Source: Rhipicephalus microplus (lineage: Eukaryota > Arthropoda > Arachnida > Ixodida > Ixodidae). From it: a stretch of DNA of 64,000 nucleotides. The stretch is from contig NC_134707.1 of assembly GCF_043290135.1 (NCBI RefSeq), forward strand, positions 139,315,319-139,379,318. The letters run 5' to 3'. The position numbers and the translations under genes are program-made. The notes beneath the pieces are model-generated. The model was not told where the DNA came from. It was given only the letters and a program-made list of their open reading frames with translations, and did no database searches. Shown here piece after piece: positions 46,891 to 60,200 of the stretch (positions are counted from its first letter, which is position 1; the number at the start of each line of letters is the position of its first letter).

Positions 46891-49800
46891 AGTTGTGGAG
46901 TTTCTAGTTGTGGAGTTTCTAGTTGTGGAGTTTGTAGTTGTGGAGTATCTAGTTGTGGGCTTTCAAGTTGTGGAGTTTCTAGTTGTGGAGTTCTAGTTGC
47001 GGAGTTTTCTAGTCGCGGAGTCTGTAGTTGTGGAGTTTCTAGTTGTGGAATTTCTAGTTACGGAGTTTCTAGTTGTGGAGCTTTTAGTTGAGTAGTCTCT
47101 AGTTGTTGAGTCTCTAGTTGTGGAATTTCTAGTTGTGGAGTTTCTAGTTGTGGAGTTTCTAGTTGTGGAATTTCAAGTTGTGGAGTCTCTAGTGGCGGAG
47201 TGAGTTTCTAGTTGCGGAGTTTCTGGTTGTGGAGTTTCTAGTTGCGGAGCCAGTAGTTGTGGAGTTTCTAGTTGTGGAGTTTCTAGTTGTGGAGTTTCTA
47301 GTGTTTGAATTTCTAGTTGCCGTTTTCTTTAGTTGCGAAGTCTGAAGTTGTGGAGTTTCTAGCTGTGAAGTTTCTAGTTGCGGAGATTCTAGTTGCGGAG
47401 TTTCTAGTTGTGGAGTTTTTAGTTGAGGAGTCTCTAGTTGTGGAGTCTCTAGTTGTTGAGTTTCTAGTTGCCGAGTTTCTAGTTGCGAAGTCTCAAGTCG
47501 TGGAGTTTCTAGCTGCGGAGTTTCTAGTTGCGGAGCTTCTAGTGGCGGAGTTTCTAGTTGTGGAATTTGTAGTTGTGGAGTATCTAGATTTGGTGTTTCA
47601 AGTTGTGGAGTTTCTAGCTGTGGAGTTTCTAGTTGCGGAGTTTCTAGTTGCAGAGTTTCTAGTTGCGGAGTTTCTAGTTGTGGAGTTTCTAGTTGTTGAG
47701 TTTCTAGTCGCCGAGTTCTTTAGTTGCGAAGTCTCAAGTTGTGGAGTTTCTAGCTGTGGAATTTCTAGTTGTTGAGTTTCTAGTTGCGGAGTTTCTAGTT
47801 GTGGAGTTTTTAGCTGTGGAGTCTCTAGTTGTGGAGTCTCTAGTTGTGGAGTTTCTAGTTGTGGAGTGTCTACTTGTGGAGTTTCTAGTTGTGGAGTTTC
47901 TATTTGTAGTTTTTATTTTTCGAGTTTGTAGTTGTAGATTTTCTAATTGCAGAGTTCCTAGTTGTGGAGTTTCTTGTTGGGGAGTTTCTAGTTGTGAAAT
48001 TTCTAATTGTGGATTTTCTAGTTGCGGAATTTCTAGTTGCGAAGTTTCTAGTTGGGGAGTTTCTACTTGAGTTTATAGCTGCGGATTTTCTAGTTCCACA
48101 GTTTCGAGTTGCAAAGTTTCAAGTGGTCGAGTTTGTAATTGCGGAGTCGCTAGTTGTGGAGTTTCTAGTTGCGGAGTTGCTAGCTGTGGAGTTTCTAGCT
48201 GCGGAGTCTCTAATTGTGCAGTCTCTAGTTTTGGAGTCTCTAGTTGTGGAGTTTCTAGTTGTGGAGTTTTTAGCTGTGGAGTCTCTAGTTGTGGAGTCTC
48301 TAGTTGTGGAGTTTCTAGTTGTGGAGTGTCTACTTGTGGAGTTTCTAGTTGTGGAGATACTAGTTGTAGAGTTTCTATTTGTAGTTTTTATTTTTCGAGT
48401 TTGTAGTTGTAGATTTTCTAGTTGCAGAGTTCCTAAATAAGGAGTTTCTAGTTGTGGAGTTTCTTGTTGGGGTGTTTCTAGTTGTGAAGTTTCCAATTGT
48501 GGATTTTCTAGTTGCGGAATTTCTAGTTGCGAAGTTTCTAGTTGGGGAGTTTCTACTTGAATTTATAGTTGTGGATTTTCTAGTTCCACAGTTTCGAGTT
48601 GCAAAGTTTCAAGTTGTCGAGTTTGTAGTTGCGGAGTCGCTAGTTGTGGAGTTTCTAGTTGCGGAGTTGCTAGCTGTGGAGTTTCTAGTTGCGGAGTCTC
48701 TAATTGTGCAGTCTCTAGTTTTGGAGTCTCTATTTGTGGAGTTTCTAGTTGTGGAGTTTATAGTTGTGGAGTTTCTAGCTGTGGAGATTCTAGTTGCGGA
48801 GTTTCTAGTTGCAGAGTTTCTAGCTGCGGAGTTTCTTGTTGCAGAGTTTGTAGTTGTGGAGTTTCTAGTTGTGAAGTTTTAGTTGTGGAGTTTCAAGTTG
48901 TGGAATTCATAGGTGTGGAGTTTCTAGTTGTGGAGTTTTTAGTTTTCGAGTTTCTAGTTACGGAGTTTCTAGTTGTGGAGTTTTTAGTTGTGGAGCTTTT
49001 AGTTGAGGAGTCTCTAGTTGTTGAGTCTCTAGTTGTGGAAGTTCTAGGTGTGGAGTTTCTAGTTGCGGAGTTTCTTGTTGCGGAGTTTCTAGATGTGGAG
49101 TTTCTAGTTGTGGAGTTTCTGGCTGTGGAGTTTATAGTTGCGGAGTTTCTAGTATCGGAGTTTCTAGTTGTGGAATTTCTAGTTGTGGAGTTTCTAGTTG
49201 TAGAGTTTCTAGTTGCGAAGTCTCAAGTTGTGGAGTTTCTAGTTGTGGAGTTTCTAGTGGCGGAGTTTCTAGTTGCAGAGTTTCATGTTTCGGAGTTTCT
49301 AGTTGTGGAGTTTGTAGTTGTGGAGTATCTAGTTGTGGGCTTTCAAGTTGTGGAGTTTCTAGTTGTGGAGTTCTAGTTGCGGAGTTTTCTAGTCGCGGAG
49401 TCTGTAGTTGTGGAGTTTCTAGTTGTGGAATTTCTAGTTACGGAGTTTCTAGTTGTGGAGCTTTTAGTTGAGTAGTCTCTAGTTGTTGAGTCTCTAGTTG
49501 TGGAATTTCTAGTTGTGGAGTTTCTAGTTGTGGAGTTTCTAGTTGTGGAATTTCAAGTTGTGGAGTCTCTAGTGGCGGAGTGAGTTTCTAGTTGCGGAGC
49601 CAGTAGTTGTGGAGTTTCTAGTTGCGGAGCCAGTAGTTGTGGAGTTTCTAGAGTTGGAGTTTCTAGTTGTGGAATTTCTAGTGTTTGAATTTCTAGTTGC
49701 CGAGTTCTTTAGTTGCGAAGTCTCAAGCTGTGGAGTTTCTAGCTGTGAAGTTTCTAGTTGCGGAGTTTCTAGTTGCGGAGTTTCTAGTTGTGGAGTTTTT

Positions 49801-50001
49801 AGTTGAGGAGTCTCTAGTTGTGAAGTCTCTAGTTGTTGAGTTTCTAGTTGCCGAGTTTCTAGTTGCGAAGTCTCAAGTCGTGGAGTTTCTAGCTGCGGAG
49901 TTTCTAGTTGCGGAGCTTCTAGTGGCGGAGTTTCTAGTTGTGGAATTTGTAGTTGTGGAGTATCTAGATTTGGTGTTTCAAGTTGTGGAGTTTCTAGCTG
50001 T

Positions 50002-53000
50002 GGAGTTTCTAGTTGCGGAGTTTCTAGTTGTGGAGTTTCTAGTTGTTGAGTTTCTAGTCGCCGAGTTCTTTAGTTGCGAAGTCTCAAGTTGTGGAGTTTC
50101 TAGCTGTGGAATTTCTAGTTGTTGAGTTTCTAGTTGCGGAGTTTCTAGTTGTGGAGTTTTTAGCTGTGGAGTCTCTAGTTGTGGAGTCTCTAGTTGTGGA
50201 GTTTCTAGTTGTGGAGTGTCTACTTGTGGAGTTTCTAGTTGTGGAGTTTCTAGTTGTGGAGTTTCTATTTGTAGTTTTTATTTTTCGAGTTTGTAGTTGT
50301 AGATTTTCTAATTGCAGAGTTCCTAGTTGTGGAGTTTCTAGTTGTGGAGTTTCTTGTTGGGGAGTTTCTAGTTGTGAAGTTTCTAATTGTGGATTTTCTA
50401 GTTGCGGAATTTCTAGTTGCGAAGTTTCTAGTTGAAGAGTTTCTACTTGAGTTTATAGCTGCGGATTTTCTAGTTCCACAGTTTCGAGTTGCAAAGTTTC
50501 AAGTTGTCGAGTTTGTAATTGCGGAGTCGCTAGTTGTGGAGTTTCTAGTTGCGGAGTTGCTAGCTGTGGAGTTTCTAGCTGCGGAGTCTCTAATTGTGCA
50601 GTCTCTAGTTTTGGAGTCTCTAGTTGTGGAGTTTCTAGTTGTGGAGTTTATAGATGTGGAGTTTCTAGCTGTGGAGATTCTAGTTGCGGAGTTTCTAGTT
50701 GCAGAGTTTCTAGTTGCGGAGTTTCTTGTTGCAGAGTTTCTAGTTGTGGAGTTTCTAGTTGTGAAGTTTTAGTTGTGGAGTTTCAAGTTGTGGAATTCAT
50801 AGGTGTGGAGTTTCTAGTTGTGGAGTTTCTAGTTTTCGAGTTTCTAGTTACGGAGTTTCTAGTTGTGGAGTTTTTAGTTGTGGAGCTTTTAGTTGAGGAG
50901 TCTCTAGTTGTTGAGTCTCTAGTTGTGGAGTTCTAGTTGTGGAGTTTCTAGTTGCGGAATTTCTTGATGTGGAGTTTCTAGTTGTGGAGTTTCTGGCTGT
51001 GGAGTTTATAGTTGCGGAGTTTCTAGTATCGGAGTTTCTAGTTGTGGAGTTTCTAGTTGTGGAGTTTCTAGTTGTAGAGTTTCTAGTTGCGAAGTCTCAA
51101 GTTGTGGAGTTTCTAGTTGTGGAGTTTCTAGTTGTGGAGTTTCTAGTTGTGGGGTTCGCAGTTGTGGGGTTCGTAGTTGTGGGGTTCGTAGTTGTGCAGT
51201 TCTAGTTGTGGAGTCTCTAGTTGAGGAGTTTCCATTTGTGGTGTTTCTAGCTGTGGAGTTTCTAGTAGCGGAGTTTCTAGATGCAGAGTTTCTAGTTGCG
51301 GAGTTTTCTAGTTGTGGAGATTGTAATGGCGGAGTTTCTAGTTGCGGAGTTCCAAGTTGTGGAGTTTCTAGTTGTGGAGCTTCTAGTTCTGGGGTTCGTA
51401 GTTTTGGGATTCGTAGTTGTGCAGTTTCTAGTTTTGCAGTCTCTAGTTGTGGAATTTCCAGTTGTGGAGTTTCTAGCTGTGGAGTTTCTAGTTGCGGAGT
51501 TTCTAGTTGCAGAGTTTCTAGTTGTGGAGTTTTCTAGTTGTGGAAATTCTAGTGGCGGAGTTTCTAGTTGCGGAGTTTCAAGTTGTGGAGTTTCTCGTTG
51601 TGGAGTTTCTAGTTGTGGAGTTTCTAGTTGCGGAGTTTCTAGTTGTGGAGCTTCAAGTTGTGGAGTTTCTAGTTGTGGAGTTTCTAGTTATGGAGTTTGT
51701 AGTTGTGGAGTATCTAGTTGTGGACTTTCAAGTTGTGAAGTTTCTAGTTGTGGAGTCTCTAGTTGCGGAGTGAGTTTCTAGTTGCGGAGTTTCTGGTTGT
51801 GGAGTTTCTAGTTGCAGAGTCAGTAGTTGTGGAGTTTCTAGTTGTGGATTTTCTAGCTGTGGAGTTTCTAGTTGCGGAGTTTCTAGTTGTGGGGTTCGTA
51901 GTTGTGGAGTTCGTAGTTGTGGAGTTTCTAGTTGTGAAGTCTCTAGTTGGGGAGTTTCCAGTTGTGGAGTTTCTAGCTGTGGAGTTTTTCGTTGCGGAGT
52001 TTCTAGTTGCAGAGTTTCTAGTAGCGGAGTATTCTAGTTGTGGAGATTCTAGTGGCGGAGTTTCTAGTAGCGGAGTTTCAAGTTGTGGAGTTTCTAGTTG
52101 TGGATTTTCTAGCTGTGGAGTTTCTAGTTGCGGAGTTTTTAGTTGCGGAGTTTCTGGTTGTGGAGTTTCTAGTTCTGGAGTCTGTAGTTGTGGAGTATCT
52201 ATTTGTTGGGTTTCAAGTTGTGGAGTTTCTAGTTGTTGAGTTTCTAGTAGTTGAGTTTCCAGTTGCCAAGTTTCTAGTTGCGAAATCTCAAGTCGTGGAG
52301 TTTCTAGCTGTGGAGTTTCTAGTTGCGGAGTTTCTAGTTGCGGAGTTTCTAGTTGTGGATTTTGTAGTTGTGGAGTATATAGTTGTGGTGTTTCAAGTTG
52401 TGGAGTTTCTAGTTGCGGAGTTTCTAGTTGCAGAGTTTCTCGTTCCGGAGTTTTCTAGTTGTGAAGTTTCTAGTTGTGGATTTTCTAGCTGTGGAGTTTC
52501 TAGTTGCGGAGTTTCTAGTTGTGGGGTTCGTAGTTGTGGAGTTCGTAAATGCGGAGTTTCTAGTTGTGAAGTCTCTAGTTAGGAAGTTTCCAGTTGTGGA
52601 GTTTCTAGCTGTGGAGTTTTTCGTTGTGGAGTTTCTAGTTGCAGAGTTTCTAGTAGCGGAGTTTTCTAGTTGTAGAGATTCTAGTGGCGGAGTTTCTGGT
52701 TGTGGAGTTTCTAGTTCTGGAGTCTGTAGTTGTGGAGTATCTATTTGTAGGGTTTCAAGTTGTGGAGTTTCTAGTTGTGGAGTTTCTAGTTGTTGAGTTT
52801 CTAGTTGTTGAGTTTCCAGTTGCCGAGTTTCTAGTTGCGAAATCTCAAGTCGTGGAGTTTCTAGCTGTGGAGTTTCTAGTTGCGGAGTTTCTAGTTGCGG
52901 AGTTTCTAGTTGCGGAGTTTCTAGTTGTGGATTTTGTAGTTGTGGAGTATATAGTTGTGGTGTTTCAAGTTGTGGAGTTTCTAGTTGCGGAGTTTCTAGT

Positions 53001-54857
53001 TGCAGAGTTTCTAGTTGCAGAGTTTGTAGTTGTGGAGTTTCTAGTTGTGAAGTTTTAGTTGTGGAGTTTCAAGTTGTGGAATTCATAGGTGTGGAGTTTC
53101 TAGTAGTGGAGTTTCTAGTTTTCGAGTTTCTAGTTACGGAGTTTCTAGTTGTGGAGTTTTTAGTTGTGGAGCTTTTAGTTGAGGAGTCTCTAGTTGTTGA
53201 GTCTCTAGTTGTGGAAGTTCTAGGTGTGGAGTTTCTAGTTGCGGAGTTTCTTGTTGCGGAGTTTCTAGATGTGGAGTTTCTAGTTGTGGAGTTTCTGGCT
53301 GTGGAGTTTATAGTTGCGGAGTTTCTAGTATCGGAGTTTCTAGTTGTGGAATTTCTAGTTGTGGAGTTTCTAGTTGTAGAGTTTCTAGTTGCGAAGTCTC
53401 AAGTTGTGGAGTTTCTAGTTGTGGAGTTTCTAGTGGCGGAGTTTCTAGTTGCAGAGTTTCATGTTTCGGAGTTTCTAGTTGTGGAGTTTGTAGTTGTGGA
53501 GTATCTAGTTGTGGGCTTTCAAGTTGTGGAGTTTCTAGTTGTGGAGTTCTAGTTGCGGAGTTTTCTAGTCGCGGAGTCTGTAGTTGTGGAGTTTCTAGTT
53601 GTGGAATTTCTAGTTACGGAGTTTCTAGTTGTGGAGCTTTTAGTTGAGTAGTCTCTAGTTGTTGAGTCTCTAGTTGTGGAATTTCTAGTTGTGGAGTTTC
53701 TAGTTGTGGAGTTTCGAGTTGTGGAATTTCAAGTTGTGGAGTCTCTAGTGGCGGAGTGAGTTTCTAGTTGCGGAGCCAGTAGTTGTGGAGTTTCTAGAGT
53801 TGGAGTTTCTAGTTGTGGAATTTCTAGTGTTTGAATTTCTAGTTGCCGAGTTCTTTAGTTGCGAAGTCTCAAGTTGTGGAGTTTCTAGCTGTGAAGTTTC
53901 TAGTTGCGGAGTTTCTAGTTGCGGAGTTTCTAGTTGTGGAGTTTTTAGTTGAGGAGTCTCTAGTTGTGGAGTCTCTAGTTGTTGAGTTTCTAGTTGCCGA
54001 GTTTCTAGTTGCGAAGTCTCAAGTCGTGGAGTTTCTAGCTGCGGAGTTTCTAGTTGCGGAGCTTCTAGTGGCGGAGTTTCTAGTTGTGGAATTTGTAGTT
54101 GTGGAGTATCTAGATTTGGTGTTTCAAGTTGTGGAGTTTCTAGCTGTGGAGTTTCTAGTTGCGGAGTTTCTAGTTGCAGAGTTTCTAGTTGCGGAGTTTC
54201 TAGTTGTGGAGTTTCTAGTTGTTGAGTTTCTAGTCGCCGAGTTCTTTAGTTGCGAAGTCTCAAGTTGTGGAGTTTCTAGCTGTGGAATTTCTAGTTGTTG
54301 AGTTTCTAGTTGCGGAGTTTCTAGTTGTGGAGTTTTTAGCTGTGGAGTCTCTAGTTGTGGAGTCTCTAGTTGTGGAGTTTCTAGTTGTGGAGTGTCTACT
54401 TGTGGAGTTTCTAGTTGTGGAGTTTCTAGTTGTGGAGTTTCTATTTGTAGTTTTTATTTTTCGAGTTTGTAGTTGTAGATTTTCTAATTGCAGAGTTCCT
54501 AGTTGTGGAGTTTCTAGTTGTGGAGTTTCTTGTTGGGGAGTATCTAGTTGTGAAGTTTCTAATTGTGGATTTTCTAGTTGCGGAATTTCTAGTTGCGAAG
54601 TTTCTAGTTGAAGAGTTTCTACTTGAGTTTATAGCTGCGGATTTTCTAGTTCCACAGTTTCGAGTTGCAAAGTTTCAAGTTGTCGAGTTTGTAATTACGG
54701 ATTCGCTAGTTGTGGAGTTTCTAGTTGCGGAGTTGCTAGCTGTGGAGTTTCTAGCTGCGGAGTCTCTAATTGTGCAGTCTCTAGTTTTGGAGTCTCTAGT
54801 TGTGGAGTTTCTAGTTGTGGAGTTTATAGATGTGGAGTTTCTAGCTGTGGAGATTCT
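50002..54857. repeat. Higher-order block, copy 2 of the 8.0-kb-spaced pair
   Basis: This is the partner of 41914-46890. It shares private variants such as the attacggattcgc segment (46728 and 54695) that most other copies have as attgcggagtcgc. It overlaps the 4.2-kb tandem. Confidence 0.75.
50091..54266. repeat. 4.2-kb higher-order tandem, copy 1
   Basis: Landmarks reappear 4,176 bp downstream (28-nt segment at 50267 and 54443; gaattcatagg at 50793 and 54969). The offset rises to 4,252 after the 76-bp loss near 51750. This block type contains the ggggttcg module. Confidence 0.8.
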
Positions 54858-57265
54858 AGTTGCGGAGTTTCTAGTTGCAGAGTTTCTAGTTGCGGAGTTT
54901 CTTGTTGCAGAGTTTCTAGTTGTGGAGTTTCTAGTTGTGAAGTTTTAGTTGTGGAGTTTCAAGTTGTGGAATTCATAGGTGTGGAGTTTCTAGTTGTGGA
55001 GTTTCTAGTTTTCGAGTTTCTAGTTACGGAGTTTCTAGTTGTGGAGTTTTTAGTTGTGGAGCTTTTAGTTGAGGAGTCTCTAGTTGTTGAGTCTCTAGTT
55101 GTGGAGTTCTAGTTGTGGAGTTTCTAGTTGCGGAATTTCTTGATGTGGAGTTTCTAGTTGTGGAGTTTCTGGCTGTGGAGTTTATAGTTGCGGAGTTTCT
55201 AGTATCGGAGTTTCTAGTTGTGGAGTTTCTAGTTGTGGAGTTTCTAGTTGTAGAGTTTCTAGTTGCGAAGTCTCAAGTTGTGGAGTTTCTAGTTGTGGAG
55301 TTTCTAGTTGTGGAGTTTCTAGTTGTGGGGTTCGCAGTTGTGGGGTTCGTAGTTGTGGGGTTCGTAGTTGTGCAGTTCTAGTTGTGGAGTCTCTAGTTGA
55401 GGAGTTTCCATTTGTGGTGTTTCTAGCTGTGGAGTTTCTAGTAGCGGAGTTTCTAGATGCAGAGTTTCTAGTTGCGGAGTTTTCTAGTTGTGGAGATTGT
55501 AATGGCGGAGTTTCTAGTTGCGGAGTTCCAAGTTGTGGAGTTTCTAGTTGTGGAGCTTCTAGTTCATGGGTTCGTAGTTTTGGGATTCGTAGTTGTGCAG
55601 TTTCTAGTTTTGCAGTCTCTAGTTGTGGAATTTCCAGTTGTGGAGTTTCTAGCTGTGGAGTTTCTAGTTGCGGAGTTTCTAGTTGCAGAGTTTCTAGTTG
55701 TGGAGTTTTCTAGTTGTGGAAATTCTAGTGGCGGAGTTTCTAGTTGCGGAGTTTCAAGTTGTGGAGTTTCTCGTTGTGGAGTTTCTAGTTGTGGAGTTTC
55801 TAGTTGCGGAGTTTCTAGTTGTGGAGCTTCAAGTTGTGGAGTTTCTAGTTGTGGAGTTTCTAGTTATGGAGTTTGTAGTTGTGGAGTATCTAGTTGTGGA
55901 CTTTCAAGTTGTGAAGTTTCTAGTTGTGGAGTTTCTAGTTGCGGAGTTTTCTAGTTGCGGAGTCTGTAGTTGTGGAGTTTCTAGTTGTGGAATTTCTAGT
56001 TGTGGAGTCTCTAGTTGCGGAGTGAGTTTCTAGTTGCGGAGTTTCTGGTTGTGGAGTTTCTAGTTGCAGAGTCAGTAGTTGTGGAGTTTCTAGTTGTGGA
56101 TTTTCTAGCTGTGGAGTTTCTAGTTGCGGAGTTTCTAGTTGTGGGGTTCGTAGTTGTGGAGTTCGTAGTTGTGGAGTTTCTAGTTGTGAAGTCTCTAGTT
56201 GGGGAGTTTCCAGTTGTGGAGTTTCTAGCTGTGGAGTTTTTCGTTGCGGAGTTTCTAGTTGCAGAGTTTCTAGTAGCGGAGTATTCTAGTTGTGGAGATT
56301 CTAGTGGCGGAGTTTCTAGTAGCGGAGTTTCAAGTTGTGGAGTTTCTAGTTGTGGATTTTCTAGCTGTGGAGTTTCTAGTTGCGGAGTTTTTAGTTGCGG
56401 AGTTTCTGGTTGTGGAGTTTCTAGTTCTGGAGTCTGTAGTTGTGGAGTATCCATTTGTTGGGTTTCAAGTTGTGGAGTTTCTAGTTGTTGAGTTTCTAGT
56501 AGTTGAGTTTCCAGTTGCCAAGTTTCTAGTTGCGAAATCTCAAGTCGTGGAGTTTCTAGCTGTGGAGTTTCTAGTTGCGGAGTTTCTAGTTGCGGAGTTT
56601 CTAGTTGTGGATTTTGTAGTTGTGGAGTATATAGTTGTGGTGTTTCAAGTTGTGGAGTTTCTAGTTGTGGAGTTTCTAGTTGCAGAGTTTCTCGTTCCGG
56701 AGTTTTCTAGTTGTGAAGTTTCTAGTTGTGGATTTTCTAGCTGTGGAGTTTCTAGTTGCGGAGTTTCTAGTTGTGGGGTTCGTAGTTGTGGAGTTCGTAG
56801 TTGCGGAGTTTCTAGTTGTGAAGTCTCTAGTTAGGAAGTTTCCAGTTGTGGAGTTTCTAGCTGTGGAGTTTTTCGTTGTGGAGTTTCTAGTTGCAGAGTT
56901 TCTAGTAGCGGAGTTTTCTAGTTGTAGAGATTCTAGTGGCGGAGTTTCTGGTTGTGGAGTTTCTAGTTCTGGAGTCTGTAGTTGTGGAGTATCTATTTGT
57001 AGGGTTTCAAGTTGTGGAGTTTCTAGTTGTGGAGTTTCTAGTTGTTGAGTTTCTAGTTGTTGAGTTTCCAGTTGCCGAGTTTCTAGTTGCGAAATCTCAA
57101 GTCGTGGAGTTTCTAGCTGTGGAGTTTCTAGTTGCGGAGTTTCTAGTTGCGGAGTTTCTAGTTGCGGAGTTTCTAGTTGTGGATTTTGTAGTTGTGGAGT
57201 ATATAGTTGTGGTGTTTCAAGTTGTGGAGTTTCTAGTTGCGGAGTTTCTAGTTGCAGAGTTTCTA
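54267..57265. repeat. 4.2-kb higher-order tandem, copy 2 (incomplete)
   Basis: This follows copy 1 directly and keeps the same order until about 57265. There gttgcagagtttctagttccgg leads into the diverged right-hand domain instead of the gaattcatagg segment. A copy-specific change, agttcatggg, is at about 55561. Confidence 0.75.
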
Positions 57266-57270
57266 GTTCC

Positions 57271-60200
57271 GGAGTTTTCTAGTTGTGGAGTTTCTAGTTG
57301 CGGAGTTTCTATCTGTGGAGTTTCTAATTGCGGAGTTTCTAGTTGCATAGTTTCTAGTTGTAGATTTTCTAGCTGTGGAATTTCTCCTTGCAGAGTTTTT
57401 AGTTGCGGTGTTTCTAGTTGTGGAGTTTCTAGTTGTTGAGTGTCTAGTTGCCGAGTTCTTTAGTTGCGAAGTCTCAAGTTGTAGAGTTTCTAGCTGTGGA
57501 GTTTCTAGTTGCGGAGTTTCTAGTTGCGGAGTTTCTAGTTGCGGATTTTTTAGTTGTGGAGTCTCTAGTTGTGGAGTTTCTAGTTGTGGAGTGTCTACTT
57601 GTGGAGTTTCTCGTTGTGGAGTTTCTATTTGTAGTTTTTAGTTTTCGAATGTGTAGTTGTAGATTTTCTAGTTGCAGAGTTCCTAGCTTTGGAGTATCTA
57701 GTTGCGGAGTCTCTAATTGTGCAGTCTCTAGTTTTGGAGTCTCTAGTTGTGGAGTTTCTGGTTGTGGAGTTTTTAGTTGTGGAATTTCTAACTGTGGAGA
57801 TTCTAGTTGCGGAGTTTCTAGTTGCAGGGTTTCTTGTTGCGGAGTTTCTAGTTGTTGAGTTTCTAGTTGTGGAGTTTCTGGCTGTGGAGTTTCTAGTTTG
57901 GGAGTTTCTAGTTGTGGAGTTTCTTGTTGTGAGGTTCGTAGTTGTGGAGTTTCTAGTTGTCGAGTTTCTAGTTGTGGAGTCTCTAGTTGTGGAGTTTCTA
58001 GTTGTGGGGTTCGTAGTTGTGGGGTTCGTAGTTGTCGAGTTTCTAGTTGTGGAGTCTCTAGTTGTGGAGTTTCTAGTTGTGGGGTTCGTAGTTGTGGGGT
58101 TCGTAGTTGTGGAGTTTCTAGTTGCGGAGTTTCAAGTCGTGGAGTTTCTCGTTGTGGAGTTTCTAGTTGTGGATTGTCTAGTTGTGGAGTTTCTAGTTGT
58201 GGAGTTTCTAGTTATGGAGTTTGTAGTTGTGGAGTATCTAGTTGTGGACTTTCAAGTTGTGAAGTTTCTAGTTGTGGAGTTTCTAGTTGCGGAGTTTTCT
58301 AGTTGCGGAGTCTGTAGTTGTGGAGTTTCTAGTTGTGGAATTTCTAGTTGTGGAGTCTCTATTTGCGGAGTGAGTTTCTAGTTGCGGAGTTTCTGGTTGT
58401 GGAGTTTCTAGTTGCAGAGTAAGTAGTTGTGGAGTTTCTAGTTGTGGATTTTCTAGCTGTGGAGTTTCAAGTTGTGGAGTATCTAGTTGTGGAGTTTCTC
58501 GTTGTTGAGTTTCTAGTAGTTGAGTTTCCAGTTGCCGAGTTTCTAGTTGCGAAATCTCAAGTCGTGGAGTTTCTAGCTGTGGAGTTTCTAGTTGCGGAGT
58601 TTCTAGTTGCGGAGTTTCTAGTTGCGGAGTTTCTAGTTGTGGATTTTGTAGTTGTGGAGTATATAGTTGTCGTGTTTCAAGTTGTGGAGTTTCTAGTTGC
58701 GGAGTTTCTAGTTGCAGAGTTTCTAGTTCCGGAGTTTTCTAGTTGTGGAGTTTCTAGTTGCGGAGTTTCTATCTGTGGAGTTTCTAATTGCAAAGTTTCT
58801 AGTTGCAGAGTTTCTAGTTGTGGATTTTCTAGCTGTGGAATTTCTCCTTGCAGAGTTTTTAGTTGCGGTGTTTCTAGTTGTGGAGTTTCTAGTTGTTGAG
58901 TTTCTAGGTGCCGAGTTCTTTAGTTGCGAAGTCTCAAGTTGTAGAGTTTATAGCTGTGGAGTTTCTAGTTGCGGAGTTTCTAGTTGTGGATTTTTTAGTT
59001 GTGGAGTCTCTAGTTGTGGAGTTTCTAGTTGTGGAGTGTCTACTTGTGGAGTTTCTAGTTGTGGAGTTTCTATTTGTAGTTTTTAGTTTTCGAATTTGTA
59101 GTTGTAGATATTCTAGTTGCAGAGTTCCTAGTTTTGGAGTATCTAGTTGCGGAGTCTCTAATTGTGCAGTCTCTAGTTTTGGAGTCTCTAGTTGTGGAGT
59201 TTCTGGTTGTGGAGTTTTTAGTTGTGGAATTTCTAACTGTGGAGATTCTAGTTGCGGAGTTTCTAGTTGCAGGGTTTCTTGTTGCGGAGTTTCTAGTTGT
59301 GGAGTTTCTAGTTGTGGAGTTTCTGGCTGTGGAGTTTCTAGTTTGGGAGTTTCTAGTTGTGGAGTTTCTAGTTGTGAGGTTCGTAGTTGTGGAGTTTCTA
59401 GTTGTCGAGTTTCTAGTTGTGGAGTCTCTAGTTGTGGAGTTTCTAGTTGTGGGGTTCGTAGTTGTGGGGTTCGTAGTTGTGGAGTTTCTAGTTGCGGAGT
59501 TCCAAGTCGTGTAGTTTCTCGTTGTGGAGTTTCTAGTTTCGGATTGTCTAGTTGTGAAGTTTCTAGTTGTGGAGTTTCTAGTTATGGAGTTTGTAGTTGT
59601 GGAGTATCTAGTTGTGGACTTTCAAGTTGTGAAGTTTCTAGTTGTGGAGTTTCTAGTTGCGGAGTTTTCTAGTTGCGGAGTCTGTAGAGTTGGAGTTTCT
59701 AGTTGTGGAATTTCTAGTTGTGGAGTCTCTAGTTGCGGAGTGAGTTTCTAATTGCGGAGTTTCTGGTTGTGGAGTTTCTAGTTGCAGAGTCAGTAGTTGT
59801 GGAGTTTCTAGTTGTGGATTTTCTAGCTGTGGAGTTTCTAGTTGCGGAGTTTCTAGTTTTGGGGTTCGTAGTTGTGGAGTTCGTAGTTGTGGAGTTTCTA
59901 GTTGTGAAGTCTCTAGTTGGGGAGTTTCCAGTTGTGGAGTTTTTCGTTGCGGAGTTTCTAGTTGCAGAGTTTCTAGTAGCGGAGTTTTCTAGTTGTGGAG
60001 ATTCTAGTGGCGGAGTTTCTAGTAGCGGAGTTTCAAGTTGTGGAGTTTCTAGTTGTGGATTTTCTAGCTGTGGAGTTTCTAGTTGCGGAGTTTTTAGTTG
60101 CGGAGTTTCTGGTTGTGGAGTTTCTAGTTCTGGAGTCTGTAGTTGTGGAGTATCTATTTGTTGGGTTTCAAGTTGTGGAGTTTCTAGTTGTTGAGTTTCT

